A model generated the notes under the pieces. That model saw only the letters and a program-made list of their open reading frames with translations. It was not told the DNA's origin and did no database searches. The position numbers and the translations under genes were made by a program. A stretch of DNA of 64,000 nucleotides. Source: Tritrichomonas musculus. Its lineage: Eukaryota; Parabasalia; Tritrichomonadida; Tritrichomonadidae. The DNA is taken from assembly GCA_039105265.1 (NCBI GenBank), contig JAPFFF010000010.1:4402001-4466000 (forward strand). Reading direction: 5' to 3'. Of the stretch, positions 29,620 to 40,119 are shown one piece after another. How positions within the stretch are numbered: the first letter of the stretch is position 1; every line of letters starts with the position of its first letter.

Positions 29620-29624
29620 AATGA
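29620..29624 (-). promoter_or_regulatory. Initiator-like TCATT deciding BspA start
   Basis: TTCATTAAT on the minus strand lies 22-26 nt before the ATG at 29598 and downstream of the alternative ATG at 29658. If transcription starts here, the hydrophobic 20-residue extension is not made. Confidence 0.4.
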
Positions 29625-29658
29625 ATAAAAAAAAATTGAGAATAAAATTCAAAAGCAT

Positions 29659-30415
29659 TCAATTATTTGAATAAATTGATTTAATTCAATTTTCAAAGTA
29701 AATAATGTCAACATTTATCCTGAGATCAGATAAAGTTATCCTGAAATATTTACTTTTTATAAGAGAATTTAATTAAGTAATTATTAAAAAAACATTAATT
29801 TTTGAATTTGCCATACAAAAAGTAAGATTTGTAATGGGCACAAATATTGGCTTGATGTGGCAATTAAAAATAGTGATTATTTCATTGAAAAAAGAGATTT
29901 GTTATAATATTTAAATTGAAATAATATTTGTTAATTATATAAACTAAAATGTATTTTGTAATATATCATATAATATGTTACAAAAAAATAAAATTAAAAC
30001 CAAATTCTTTGAAGATTCATCTAGGTGACTAACTGTTTATAATATAATATTCATTAATTTGAGGCCAGAAGAAAATAATCAAATTAAAAAAAAATTTTAT
30101 ATTATTATATATAATTAGCAGTTTTAAGGCAGAATCCGATTTGCAGAAATAATCAGCAAGTGATAATAAAAAGATATCGGCTGATTGTTGTTTATCCAAA
30201 GAAATTTTGCTAAATTAATTCAATTTACTCAAAATTTTTTATTATGACTTTTATCTTAAAATGACTTTATCTGATTCCAATATTTTGCCAAAATAATAAT
30301 ATAATTAATCAATAAAAAATATAAACTTACTTATTTTTATGAGATTACTAATTTTTTAAAAGATAAATTAATTTTTAATCATAAATGGTTATATAACTTT
30401 AATAAATACAAAAAA
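29659..30415. other. Divergent intergenic region
   Basis: AT-rich spacer between the divergent BspA-like and kinase-Sel1 genes. It should hold both promoters. A TCATA at about 30378 is a possible initiator for the plus-strand gene. Nothing else recognised. Confidence 0.45.
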
Positions 30416-32590
30416 ATGTTGAAAGACTTCCTTGTAGATTTAAGTGAATATGAAGAAAAAAAAAAGAGAATTGGCACTGGGAAATATGGTAAAGTTTTTC
30501 TCATAAGAAAAAAATCACAGGAAGAATTATATGTAGCCAAAATTTTTCAAGGCCGTCTAATTGGAGAAAAATCATTTATGAATGAAATTGAAACGTATTA
30601 TAAAATCAAACATCAGGCTATTTTGCCTTTCGTAGGATATAGTTTAAAAGATTTTGACTCAAAACCTAATCCAGCCATTATTACAGAATATATGTGCAAC
30701 GGATCTCTTCGAGATATTTTTTCTCAAATGCGTCAATCGCCAAAAGAATGGTCAGACACAAAAAGATATATTGCATTAATCGGTATAGCTCTTGGTATGA
30801 ACTATCTTCACGCAAACAAAATTGTACACAGAGATTTAAAACCAGAAAATATTCTCTTTGACTGTGATTACTATCCAAAAATTTGTGATTTCGGAATATC
30901 TAAAAAATCTGACGAAGACATAAATGATTTTTTTATGAAAACAGCTATTGGAACAGAATATTATAGAGCACCTGAAACGTATAGAGGCTGTGAATACAAT
31001 TTCAAAGCCGATATCTACTCATTTTCCATTGTTTTATATGAGATAATTGTTTGTCCTTTCAAAAGCTCTCAAAAAGTTGATATGGCTGATATTAAAGGAA
31101 AGGAAAATAAAGAATTCATCAAAAAGTGTCATTCCAATAAACCTTCCGAAAGACCTGATTTTTCTGAGATCTGTCAATTTATCGTCTCAAAAAGTTTTAT
31201 GGAACTTTTTGAAGGCATTGAATTAGATGAGGTTGTCACTTTTTTGGAATTATTTGAAGGCGATGAAACCGCCGAAATGATGAAGCAAATCCTTCTTTCA
31301 CAAAAAATTTCTGAAGATCAAACTCCATTGAAAAAGCCGATGCTAACCGACGAAATTACGGTTATTGATTCAAAAAGTTATTCTGATCATGGATACATAA
31401 TTGAAATTAACAATTTTCAAGACTTTATTAACCATAAAGAGACAGCTCGATTTGTTGAGATACCTTTCTTGTTCAACTATGTGTGCATGCTGTTCTGTAG
31501 CAGTGGAGCCAAAAAAAGTGACAACCTTCCTTGTGACAGGGATGAGGCTGTCCGCTATTTAAAGATGGCTGCTGACAAGGGAGAAGCTTCTGCGATGTAC
31601 AGCTATGCCAAGATGCTGTTCAGCGGCGATGGCGTCAAGATGAACAAAGCGGAGGCTGCCCGCTATTTCAGGATGTCAGCAGAGAAAGGCAATTCATCTG
31701 CGATGTACAGCTATGCCAAGATGCTGTTCAGCGGTGATGGCGTCAAGATGAACAAAGCGGAGGCTGCCCGCTATTTCAGGATGTCAGCAGAGAGAGGGAA
31801 CGATCGCGCCATGAACAAGTACGGTGCAATGCTGAGGCGGGGCGATGGCGTTCGGCAGGACAAAAAAGAAGCAGTAAAATACTTCCTCAAGTCGATTGAT
31901 CTTGGCAACCGCACCGCCATGAACAGCTACGCAGTGATGCTTCGCGACGGCGACGGCATCGCTGAGAACAAACAGCTAGCAGCAAAGTACTTCCGCATGT
32001 CGATTGAGCATGGCGGCGACTACGCGATGTACAACCTTGGGCAGATGCTGAAAGACGGCGACGGCATTCAAAAGGACAAAGGCGAAGCTTTTTATTTATT
32101 CAAGGCTTCAGCCGATAAAGGAAACACCTTCGCAATGAACAGCTACGCCGTGATGCTTCGCGATGGCGACTGTGGTGTTTCTGACAAACTTAAAGCTGCC
32201 TGTTACTTCAAGCTCGCAGCGGACAAAGGAAACGACTTCTCAATGTACAACTACGCAAGAATGCTGAAGGATGGCGACGGCATTCAAATGGACAAAAGTG
32301 AGGCTTTTCGTTACTTCAAAATGGCGGCGGTTAGAGGAAGCGATCGTGCAATGAACAGCTGCGCGGAAATGCTCAGAGACGGCGATGGTGTCCACGTCAA
32401 TAAGAAAGAAGCAGCGTCGCTTTTTAAAATGGCAGCAGACAAAGGAAACGACCGCGCAATGGTAAATTATGCAAATATGCTGCTTAAAGGTGATGGAGTG
32501 GAGTTTGACAAGCAAGAAGCCGTCCATTACTTCGGAATGGCTGCTATGAAAGGAAATAGATTCGCAATCGATAAGTTGGTTCGTTTGTAA
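30416..32590 (+). CDS. TKL-type protein kinase with Sel1 repeats
   Basis: A 724-residue fusion. Residues 1-270 are a protein kinase that looks active: GTGKYGKVF loop, K42 in VAKIF, HRDLKPEN with D140, DFG with D158, and GTEYYRAPE. Residues about 270-370 are a linker. Residues about 377-724 hold ten Sel1 repeats of 36 residues, with the core AM-x-x-Y-A-x-M-L-x-x-GDG. Sel1 arrays form curved helical scaffolds, so the kinase is probably tethered to partners or substrates. The Sel1 part is much richer in GC than the kinase part and has internal duplications, including one 108-bp tandem copy. The family is expanded in trichomonads. The ATG follows an A-rich stretch typical of the genes here. Confidence 0.9.
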   Translation: MLKDFLVDLSEYEEKKKRIGTGKYGKVFLIRKKSQEELYVAKIFQGRLIGEKSFMNEIETYYKIKHQAILPFVGYSLKDFDSKPNPAIITEYMCNGSLRDIFSQMRQSPKEWSDTKRYIALIGIALGMNYLHANKIVHRDLKPENILFDCDYYPKICDFGISKKSDEDINDFFMKTAIGTEYYRAPETYRGCEYNFKADIYSFSIVLYEIIVCPFKSSQKVDMADIKGKENKEFIKKCHSNKPSERPDFSEICQFIVSKSFMELFEGIELDEVVTFLELFEGDETAEMMKQILLSQKISEDQTPLKKPMLTDEITVIDSKSYSDHGYIIEINNFQDFINHKETARFVEIPFLFNYVCMLFCSSGAKKSDNLPCDRDEAVRYLKMAADKGEASAMYSYAKMLFSGDGVKMNKAEAARYFRMSAEKGNSSAMYSYAKMLFSGDGVKMNKAEAARYFRMSAERGNDRAMNKYGAMLRRGDGVRQDKKEAVKYFLKSIDLGNRTAMNSYAVMLRDGDGIAENKQLAAKYFRMSIEHGGDYAMYNLGQMLKDGDGIQKDKGEAFYLFKASADKGNTFAMNSYAVMLRDGDCGVSDKLKAACYFKLAADKGNDFSMYNYARMLKDGDGIQMDKSEAFRYFKMAAVRGSDRAMNSCAEMLRDGDGVHVNKKEAASLFKMAADKGNDRAMVNYANMLLKGDGVEFDKQEAVHYFGMAAMKGNRFAIDKLVRL
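31589..31804 (+). repeat. 108-bp tandem duplication in Sel1 region
   Basis: 31589-31696 and 31697-31804 are nearly identical, in phase, and each encodes one 36-residue Sel1 repeat plus offset. Near-identity against the diverged other repeats shows a recent duplication or gene conversion. Confidence 0.8.
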
Positions 32591-34463
32591 GGTACAAATC
32601 CAGTACGTTATTTTTTGAATAGGAGAGCGTTTATTATTTGAATAGTTGCATGTCTCTGAAAAAGTTTAAATTGACTAGGTTTGTTTTTGACACTTATTTT
32701 ACAATTAAAATAAACATTATGACATGCTATATGAAATGGATGAAAATAATCGTTTTATAAACTTGAATTAAATTTCACCATGGGTGTATTATCGTTTTTG
32801 ATTTAAGTTTATTTAACATGTCATTTTATTCTTTGAGAATGTTACAAAGTTTTTTTATTTACATAAATATTCTCAAAATATTATTCTCCATTTTTCTCCT
32901 ATTTTTTCTTTCAATTAGTTCTCTCAAAAAGCTGAAGCACAATCTCTCTTGCAAAAGTATTTCTCAAAAAGTTTTGTTACTACAAAGTTCAATGAGATGT
33001 ATATCAGAGTAGCTGCCTCTCAAAAAGTGGAATGTCAAATTGATTTTTCTCATTGATGAAAAGGTTTTATGATTTTATAATAATATAATATAAAACTTTA
33101 TTTTAAGCATTTGCACTTTTTAAATAAAAGATTAAAATTATTGGAGAAATTGTATAATTTCTCGATGCTAAAAATGTGCATACGATCATCCATTATTTGA
33201 TATAAATATAATATTAATTACAAATAAATAAATTTCAAATATAATAAAATATAATTCCTTGGTAGCGTTAAGCATAATTTTAATTTTATTCATGAAAAAA
33301 TGTGAAAAATTTTCCCCAAAATTTCATGTTATTATTATCCTCCAAAAGACATAGAAGAATTTGTTTGTTGTTTCCAAAAATTTAGTAAATCTTTAGATTT
33401 TATGTAATGTCAAAGAACTGTGATATGAAAAGCATGAACTTGAGTAATTGAAAATCATGAAAGCAAATAAAATATGATGATCTTCATTAAGTGTTAAAAA
33501 TAGAATTAATCAACGCAATTATTGCATTTCAATATTTCATTGATTGTTGTTAAGTGTTCTCAAAAAAAAAATCTGTGAATTCCACATTAAATATGATGAC
33601 AAAAACAATAATAATTCAAAATTTTATTTCAAGCATTATATCATGTTATATCAGCTGAATTCAAAGGTTTTAAGTCATGTCTTATATAAAATTAAATAAA
33701 AAAAAATAAGAAATAAAAAAATAAATATAGGATATTTGATGTTTATTAATTCAATATATGATATTTAAAATAATTATTAAAATAATATTTAAATATATTC
33801 TATTTATCATAAGATATTTTAATTTTTAAAAATACATTTTTCTTCACAAAAAAATTCAATAATATGAACTATCAACTTTGAAAAAGATGATGAAAAAGTG
33901 ATTATTTTGTTAATAAAATTAAAATATTATGTATTATTTATTATTTAAGTATTATTTGTTATATATTTTTACAATTTATAGAACTAAAAAATTCTTTAAC
34001 AAGAAGAAAATTATAAAATAATGTTATAATTATTCGTTTTAAACAATATTCAATTTTGAAATAGAATTCAAATGTAATCGCTTGTCTATTGCTTTATATA
34101 TATCAAATAATAAATATTAATAATTAATTAAAATGAGTAAAGGTAAAAACTATCCTTTCATTTTATAAAATTCCATTTTTTAAAAAGATAAATCAATTGA
34201 AAAATAAAAAAAAAAACTTTTTTTATAAAACTTATGTTTTTATGGATAAAATTTATTCTATTATTTATTTTACTAATTACTTCCAAAATCTTGTTCACAA
34301 TTTGAAAATGCATCAAAAAGTTTATCAGTTTTCTTCTAATCGAGTCGATAAATAATCGACATTTTCAGAAATTGAAAAAACTCAGAAAATTGTAAGATAT
34401 AAAAATAGGCATTCAGAAAATTGAATGACTTGAGTTTTTAAATAGTATTCAAATTTTATAACA
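32591..34463. other. Intergenic, nothing recognised
   Basis: Almost 1.9 kb of AT-rich DNA. A 64-codon frame at 32818 is low in information and hydrophobic, and I do not call it. TCAAAAAG words at 32922, 32964 and 33019 are noted under findings. Confidence 0.5.
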
Positions 34464-34468
34464 TCATT
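34464..34468 (+). promoter_or_regulatory. Initiator-like TCATT
   Basis: TCATTTCATTTG directly precedes the ATG at 34476, giving a leader of about ten bases, as for the related gene at 6722. Confidence 0.45.
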
Positions 34469-34475
34469 TCATTTG

Positions 34476-34910
34476 ATGATGGAATTAGAAGATTTATTCG
34501 TTTTAGGAAATAATGATTGCATAGAAAATGAGCCTGCTTTTGGAATGAGTATGAAACGATGGAACAAAATAATAATACTTGATAAAAATAAAAATCCAAT
34601 TCAAGATCGCATTTACGTATTAAATCGCAAAGAAAAACTTGTAACAAAGATAAGGAGGCAAAAGAGAAGAGATCTTGGTAATGTTACTGGGAAAAAAAAG
34701 ATTCCAAAAAATTGGAAACAAATTATTGAAAATTTAGATGACCAAGATATTTCAAACAATGTAGTAGATAACCAAATAATTTCTTCTAGTGAATCTCAAT
34801 CATCAATATCTGATCAAGAAACCTCACAAATTGACTCATTAACATATGATAAGTTGATTTCAATTGATTGGCTTCTTAATCAGCCTGCGGAATTATCAAC
34901 TGTTTTTTGA
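34476..34910 (+). CDS. Small basic protein, family A member 2
   Basis: About 144 residues; ATG codons at 34476 and 34479 are both possible starts. Block order matches the protein at 6722: MKRWNKIIILDKNKN (W-K with hydrophobics), then the basic helix NRKEKLVTKIRRQKRRDL, then a Ser/Asp-rich acidic stretch, then YDKLISIDWLLNQ at the C-terminus. This member has an extra acidic N-terminus (MELEDLFVLGNNDCIENEP). Function is unknown. Basic helix plus acidic and hydrophobic C-terminal motif suggests a nuclear regulator, which is inference only. No domain family is recognised. Confidence 0.65.
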   Translation: MMELEDLFVLGNNDCIENEPAFGMSMKRWNKIIILDKNKNPIQDRIYVLNRKEKLVTKIRRQKRRDLGNVTGKKKIPKNWKQIIENLDDQDISNNVVDNQIISSSESQSSISDQETSQIDSLTYDKLISIDWLLNQPAELSTVF

Positions 34911-35062
34911 TATAATATTAATAGAAGGCGTGAATGTTTTAGAAAAAGTTATTTATTATTATTATTCAATTATAATTATATAAAAAAGCGTGAATTTAAA
35001 AATTCTTCTATTTATATTTTAGTTTTTGTTTCATTATTATTAAGGTTATTACTTTTATTATA

Positions 35063-37126
35063 GTAGCGTATGTTTGGTATCAGAACGTAGGTTTGAAAAT
35101 CAGATCATTTCAATTTTTTTAAAATTAAAATTTTAATAAATTGAATTAAAAATGATCGTTTTTGTACTATTTTAGCGTTTTTTCTCGGAATATAAATGAA
35201 ATAATAACGTGAAATTAATAATATATCATTAATAAATATTTATCTATTCAAATATGTACAAAAAATAAAAAGTTGCTGAGATGCATCAGATATATTTGAT
35301 ATCTGAAAAGTTGATTTTTCAAGCCAATTATTATATATTATATTCTGCAATAAATAAATATTAAAATGGATATAGTTAGAAAAGAATATTTTAGGTATAA
35401 AATAAAAAAAATTATTTTTATTATAATTTATTGGCCAACTTGATTCGAAACTTGAAGGCGAATGTATGATTTAAAGTCTTCATCAAATGTGAATGATGTT
35501 ACTTCTCCTTGAAAGAGATTTAATTTCAAAATAGTGGCTTCCCAAGCTGAACGAATGAGTTCGCTACAAACTGAACTTTCATAAGCTCATTTTATTCGTA
35601 TTAATTTGCGAGTTAATCTTGATTGAAGATCTTTGTTTTCTGGAATTGATGCAAATCGTCGTTTTACTGATGAGAACAATGTGGCGTCAAGCATTTGTAG
35701 GAGGTGACTTGAGCGGGGAGGAAAAGGAATCAATTTTAAATTACCAATCTCATCAAAAGCTACAATTACCTGATAGGTGAAATGACTTGTTCAACCGTCA
35801 ATTATTAGCACGCACTTCAGATTTTCATTAGTTGCATTCCTAAAGAATTCAACATAAGGTTTCAAAATATTACGAATCCAAAACAAAATTGAAAAAGTTG
35901 TCATATAACCTTTTGGCGTTATACAAAGGTCTCCCAAGGAATAATAAAAAGTGTCATTAAAACCATGTGTTCTTTTTCTTGTTGTTAAACAAAGAGGTTT
36001 AAGTGAGTTACAAGCAGCAGTTAACCGCAGCAACTAGTGAAATGTGATATGGATCAGTTCTTTCACACCAAAAAGCTTCAACATTGCATTTAGTAGAAAT
36101 ATAAACCGTTTTTCTTTTTCCCTTTTCTGGGCGTTTTCCAAAGCCCATCTCGTCTAGATTTATTAGATAAGGCTTTGGTGGATCTATAATGATCTCATCA
36201 ATACTTTGGAAGTGTTGCTCAACTTTTTCAATTGAGATGTTGGCTCTCAAATCATCGACGCAATCCGCCTTAACTTTTTGAATGTCATTATGATGTCGAT
36301 TTTTAAAATCGAAAAACCAGTCGCGATTGAAAAAGCGTTTTTGACCTGTTCTTACAAAAAAATTTGTGATGCCTCATCACGAATTTCAACACTGGTCCAA
36401 CAGTCATTATGTATTTGTTGTTCCATGATTTTCTGTATTAAATTTTTCTCTTCTCTGTCGGTTAAAAGCTGTCTTGATGGTGGAATTACTGGAACAGGAA
36501 CTGTTATTGGCTGATTATTAACTGCCTTCTAGTAAGAATAATTAGATAGACTGAAAAGTTTGATTACAGATCTAACAGGTAGGGCGGGATGCTGGCTTTG
36601 CAAAAAATGAATTTGATCGCTTAGAGTGGCCGCAGATGGAAATTCAGCAGACTTAAATGTCTGGTGAACAATATTACTGCCCTCTTCTCCCAATATATCA
36701 ATTCAATGTTGGAGCGATGGAACTTTTACAGGTTTTTGCATGTTTTTAAAATAATAAACAAATGAAAAAACAAACGTATTTTTTTATTTTATACCTAAAA
36801 TATTCTTTTCTAACTATATCCATTTTAATATTTATTTATTGCAGAATATAATATATAATAATTGGCTTGAAAAATCAACTTTTCAGATATCAAATATATC
36901 TGATGCATCTCAGCAACTTTTTATTTTTTGTACATATTTGAATAGATAAATATTTATTAATGATATATTATTAATTTCACGTTATTATTTCATTTATATT
37001 CCGAGAAAAAACGCTAAAATAGTACAAAAACGATCATTTTTAATTCAATTTATTAAAATTTTAATTTTAAAAAAATTGAAATGATATGATTTTCAAACCT
37101 ACGTTCTGATACCAAACATACGCTAC
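35063..37126. mobile_element. Decayed pogo-like transposon with 348-bp TIRs
   Basis: The arms 35063-35410 and 36780-37126 are inverted copies along their full length with very few differences, starting GTAGCGTATGTTTGGTATCA. TA flanks both ends (35061-35062 and 37127-37128). Between them a DDE_1-type transposase remnant lies on the minus strand. Arms that are near-identical while the gene is decayed indicate arm homogenisation by conversion, or recent trans-mobilisation of a dead copy. Confidence 0.85.
35428..36741 (-). pseudogene. Pogo-like DDE transposase, broken
   Basis: The minus strand shows, in order, an N-terminal MQKPVKVPSLQH, a helical LTDREEKNLIQKIMEQQI region, PYLINLDEMGFGKRP (first Asp), NLKCVLIIDG (second Asp) and SSHLLQMLDATLFSSVKRRF (third Asp). 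Spacing from second to third Asp is about 36 codons. These are the DDE_1/pogo-Tigger marks. The gene is interrupted by several in-frame stops (such as those at about 35788 and 35587) and at least one frameshift near 36020, so it encodes no full enzyme. It shares design but not close sequence with the transposases at 37953 and 50165. Confidence 0.8.
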
Positions 37127-37545
37127 TATAAGATAATTGTTGCTAAGTTGCTGATTTCTTTGGGAAATGTGGCTCTTTCGTAGACCTTTAAAGCGGTACC
37201 TACCCGACCTCTTTTGACAGGCCCTTCTTGGGTAGGGTCATTTTTTACCTTGGTAGGAAAATAACATATTACCTAAAGGTAAAATTTACCCGGCCATTTA
37301 TAAAGATGGTTATTTTTTACCAGACCCTTTCTTTAATGATATTATTATTATTCTTGTCAGATATTCTATTGATAATATTTGAGATGCAATTTGCTTCGAT
37401 ATCAAATGTTTGGATGATATCAATTTAAGTGATTCCAAAAAAATTCATTTTTTTTATGGAATAATAATCATAATATGAAAATTTAATATTAATTATGTTA
37501 TTTGTTGGGTTTCGAATAAAGTAATAAATGTAATATTTAAATATC

Positions 37546-37578
<33 letters not shown>

Positions 37579-37589
37579 AATTGAATATA
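37127..37589. other. Intergenic, GGTA/TACC-rich patch and A-run
   Basis: 37190-37330 has unusually many TACC and GGTA words in a balanced-composition patch, possibly a transposon edge. An A-run of about 29 lies near 37546-37574. No gene. Confidence 0.4.
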
Positions 37590-39757
37590 AAGGGGACGGA
37601 AAAAAGTGTAAACCACGGAAAAAAGTGTAGACTTTTATTAAGAAGTACTTTATAGAAATGAAATTACGTTTTCATTTTTTGGTCATAGATTGTTTATGAG
37701 TAACTAAATATAATTTTTATTTTTATTCGAAGAATTATTGAATCTATATTTTTTTAAATGCAAAGTTTACATCTCAATTTGATTTTTTATAAAAATTAAA
37801 GCATGTCAACCCTATTTGTAGATTTTTTCATATATATAAATTAATTAATTAATATATAATATAATAATTGCATTAAAAAAATTCCTTGATTAATAAATAA
37901 AAAATATCAATATTTGAACAACTTTGTTTGAACACTTAAAAATGTCATTTTAATGAAGAAGAAAAAGCGTGGTCGACCAAGAAAGCAGAGGACCCTGTTT
38001 CTTGATAGATACTCTGTTTTAAAGAATGAATTCATATATCTAATGGATAAGGATTAACATATATTTGATGAATCACGATTTCGATCTCCATTGGAAATAA
38101 AAAGTCGAAAAGATTCATCGAGGCTAACAATTAACGATGATCTGTTTGATCAAGAAACAGTTAGGCTTAAAAGTATATGGGAGGAGTTAAATCCTGTTGA
38201 TGACATAGTTGATAATGATCTTTTTGATCTAATTGATAATATTGATTCGCCAAATACTGTTTTTGATAAATTTGATGAAGAAGATTTATTACAAGATCAG
38301 AGTTTTACGTGCTATGAAGAAGAAAAAATCAATAAATATCAAGAAGTTAAACCACCCATTCAATGTTTCATTAAAGAAGCTTTTGATGCCTTACCAGCCA
38401 TTGCTCAAAACATATTAAAACAAAATCATGATAATCTATTTAATTCAAGCAAAAACTATCAAGAACAGATTTATACAACATTAGATTTGATCTATAGCGA
38501 CTCAATTAAGTGCCCAGTGTCATCTATTGGAAAGTTATTTGGTATTCAGAAAGGTGCTATTGCCAACCATTTAAAAAGAAAATCTCAATTGAAATTAAAT
38601 CACGGAAGGCCAAATACATTGACAGAAGAACAGTTCAGAATGGTTTTGAAATATATTAAAGACAGTTACGAAGCTAATGATTACCTAGAAATAGATGAAA
38701 TAGCTGATTTTATATATACATCATTTGATATTTCAATTCAGTATGATACGTTATATCGGCTAATTATGCATTCAAAATTTACAAAAATAGTAGATGCTTC
38801 AATTATGGAGTCCGTAAGAGCAGAGGTTCCTTTAGAAACCATTCAAATGCATTATACAAAACTTCGCGTAGTTCTCGAAGCTAATCTAATTCCTCCAGAG
38901 TTTATTTTTAACATCGATGAGTGCGGATTCATTGATTTTATTGATATGAAAAAACGGCATGTTGAAGTGCCAGAATACGTGCCAAAAAAATTAGTACTAA
39001 GTGTAAATAGATCAACGAAGAGAGTAACAATGCTCGGAGGAATCGCACTTGATGGAACAAAATTAAGACCATTATTAATCTTACCAAATAAAAGAATAGA
39101 TAAAGATTTATTACAAAACGGTTATGGTGAAAGAAATGCCCTTTATTGTTATCAGGAAAACGGCTTTATAAACTCAACAATTTTTGATTTTTGGGCGAAG
39201 TCCATTTTTTTACCTGAAATTCAACGAAGACGAGAAGAAACTGGTTATACAGGATTGATCTTATTACTTCTTGATGGCTGTAGCTCGCATTTTTCTGATT
39301 TTTTTTTAGACGAAGCAACATATCATGGAATTTACATTTTTCAAGAACCTCCTGGAACCTCAGATCAAGTGCTTGCACTTGATCTGGGGATTTTCGGAAT
39401 TCAGAAGCACTTTAAATCGAGAATCAAAGTTCATGGACAATTTTCAGATCAATCACGGAATATAATGCAAATTGTGAACTCATGGATTCAAGCTACTACT
39501 CCGGATAAAATTGTTTCTGCATTTCATCAAGCTGGAATCTATGTTAAAGAGCTTCCTGATGGTTCTTCAAATACTATGGCTGATATCGATAAAGCAAGAG
39601 CTGTAAGGGGAATGAACCATTCTCACTGCACAAATGAATTCTTTGGCAGGAAAACAGTTAATATAGAACAATTTTAAGCGAGAATAAAAAGTTTGATTAT
39701 AATTCAATATCTTTTCAATTTTTTATTTTATAATCTAAATATGATTTTTTATTTTAA
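37590..39757 (+). mobile_element. Pogo-like DD35D transposon, right end lost
   Basis: The left end has a duplicated motif ACGGAAAAAAGTGTA at about 37595 and 37614, just after TATA. A transposase gene follows on the plus strand. I find no inverted copy of the left end downstream. The element instead runs into the TTAA MITE at 39758 and the MULE at 40120, so its right end was probably removed or displaced. Confidence 0.6.
37953..39677 (+). CDS. Pogo-like transposase with one internal stop
   Basis: From the ATG at 37953 the frame reads MKKKKRGRPRKQRTLFLDRY, an AT-hook (RGRPRK) inside a nuclear-signal-like cluster. It meets TAA at 38055-38057, then continues open for about 540 residues. The open part has an acidic N-terminal section, a helix-turn-helix (SIGKLFGIQKGAIANHLKR), and a DDE_1 catalytic core: NIDECGF (first Asp), LLLLDGCSSH (second) and LALDLGIFGIQKHF (third). 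Spacing from second to third Asp is 35 residues. A single nonsense codon splits AT-hook from core; apart from that the gene looks complete. No ATG opens the downstream frame early, so it is probably inactive or relies on readthrough. Confidence 0.85.
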
Positions 39758-40113
39758 GGGCGTACGTCCTAAAAATGTTGTAAACTTGTTAATATTGAAT
39801 AAACTCATAGAATACATCTTTCAATACTTCCAAATTATGAAAAAGTTTAGGTCAAAAATGATGACATTTGTCCTAAACGATCAGAAAACAATTATTTTTT
39901 TAGACCGATAAAATTTTACAAAAAATAATTTTGAATTAAAATATAAAAATAATGCATAAAAATATTTTTCTTTAATATATCATCAATCTATAAATAATAG
40001 ACATTTTATTTTTTCCAAAATATAATTTATTCTTCAACTTTTTTTACTCTAAAAAAGATAAAAATATTTGAGAAATCTCATTGAATTCTCATCATTCAAT
40101 TGGACGTACGCCC
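39758..40113. mobile_element. TTAA-flanked MITE, GGGCGTACG subtype
   Basis: 356 bp with TIRs GGGCGTACGTCC / GGACGTACGCCC, flanked by TTAA on both sides (39754-39757 and 40114-40117). The ends differ from the copies at 14605 and 54758, but parts of the interior agree (ATTGAATAAACTCATAGAAT near the left arm, GAGAAATCTCATTGAATTCT near the right). It is therefore a sister subfamily that exchanged its termini. Confidence 0.75.
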
Positions 40114-40119
40114 TTAAAT

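Noticed and set aside
32818-33012. 64-codon hydrophobic frame
   Set aside because: Its composition is that of AT-rich spacer, and nothing else supports it.
37190-37330. GGTA/TACC-rich patch as a possible telomere-like or promoter array
   Set aside because: Words are irregular and partly palindromic by chance. No unit length can be defined.
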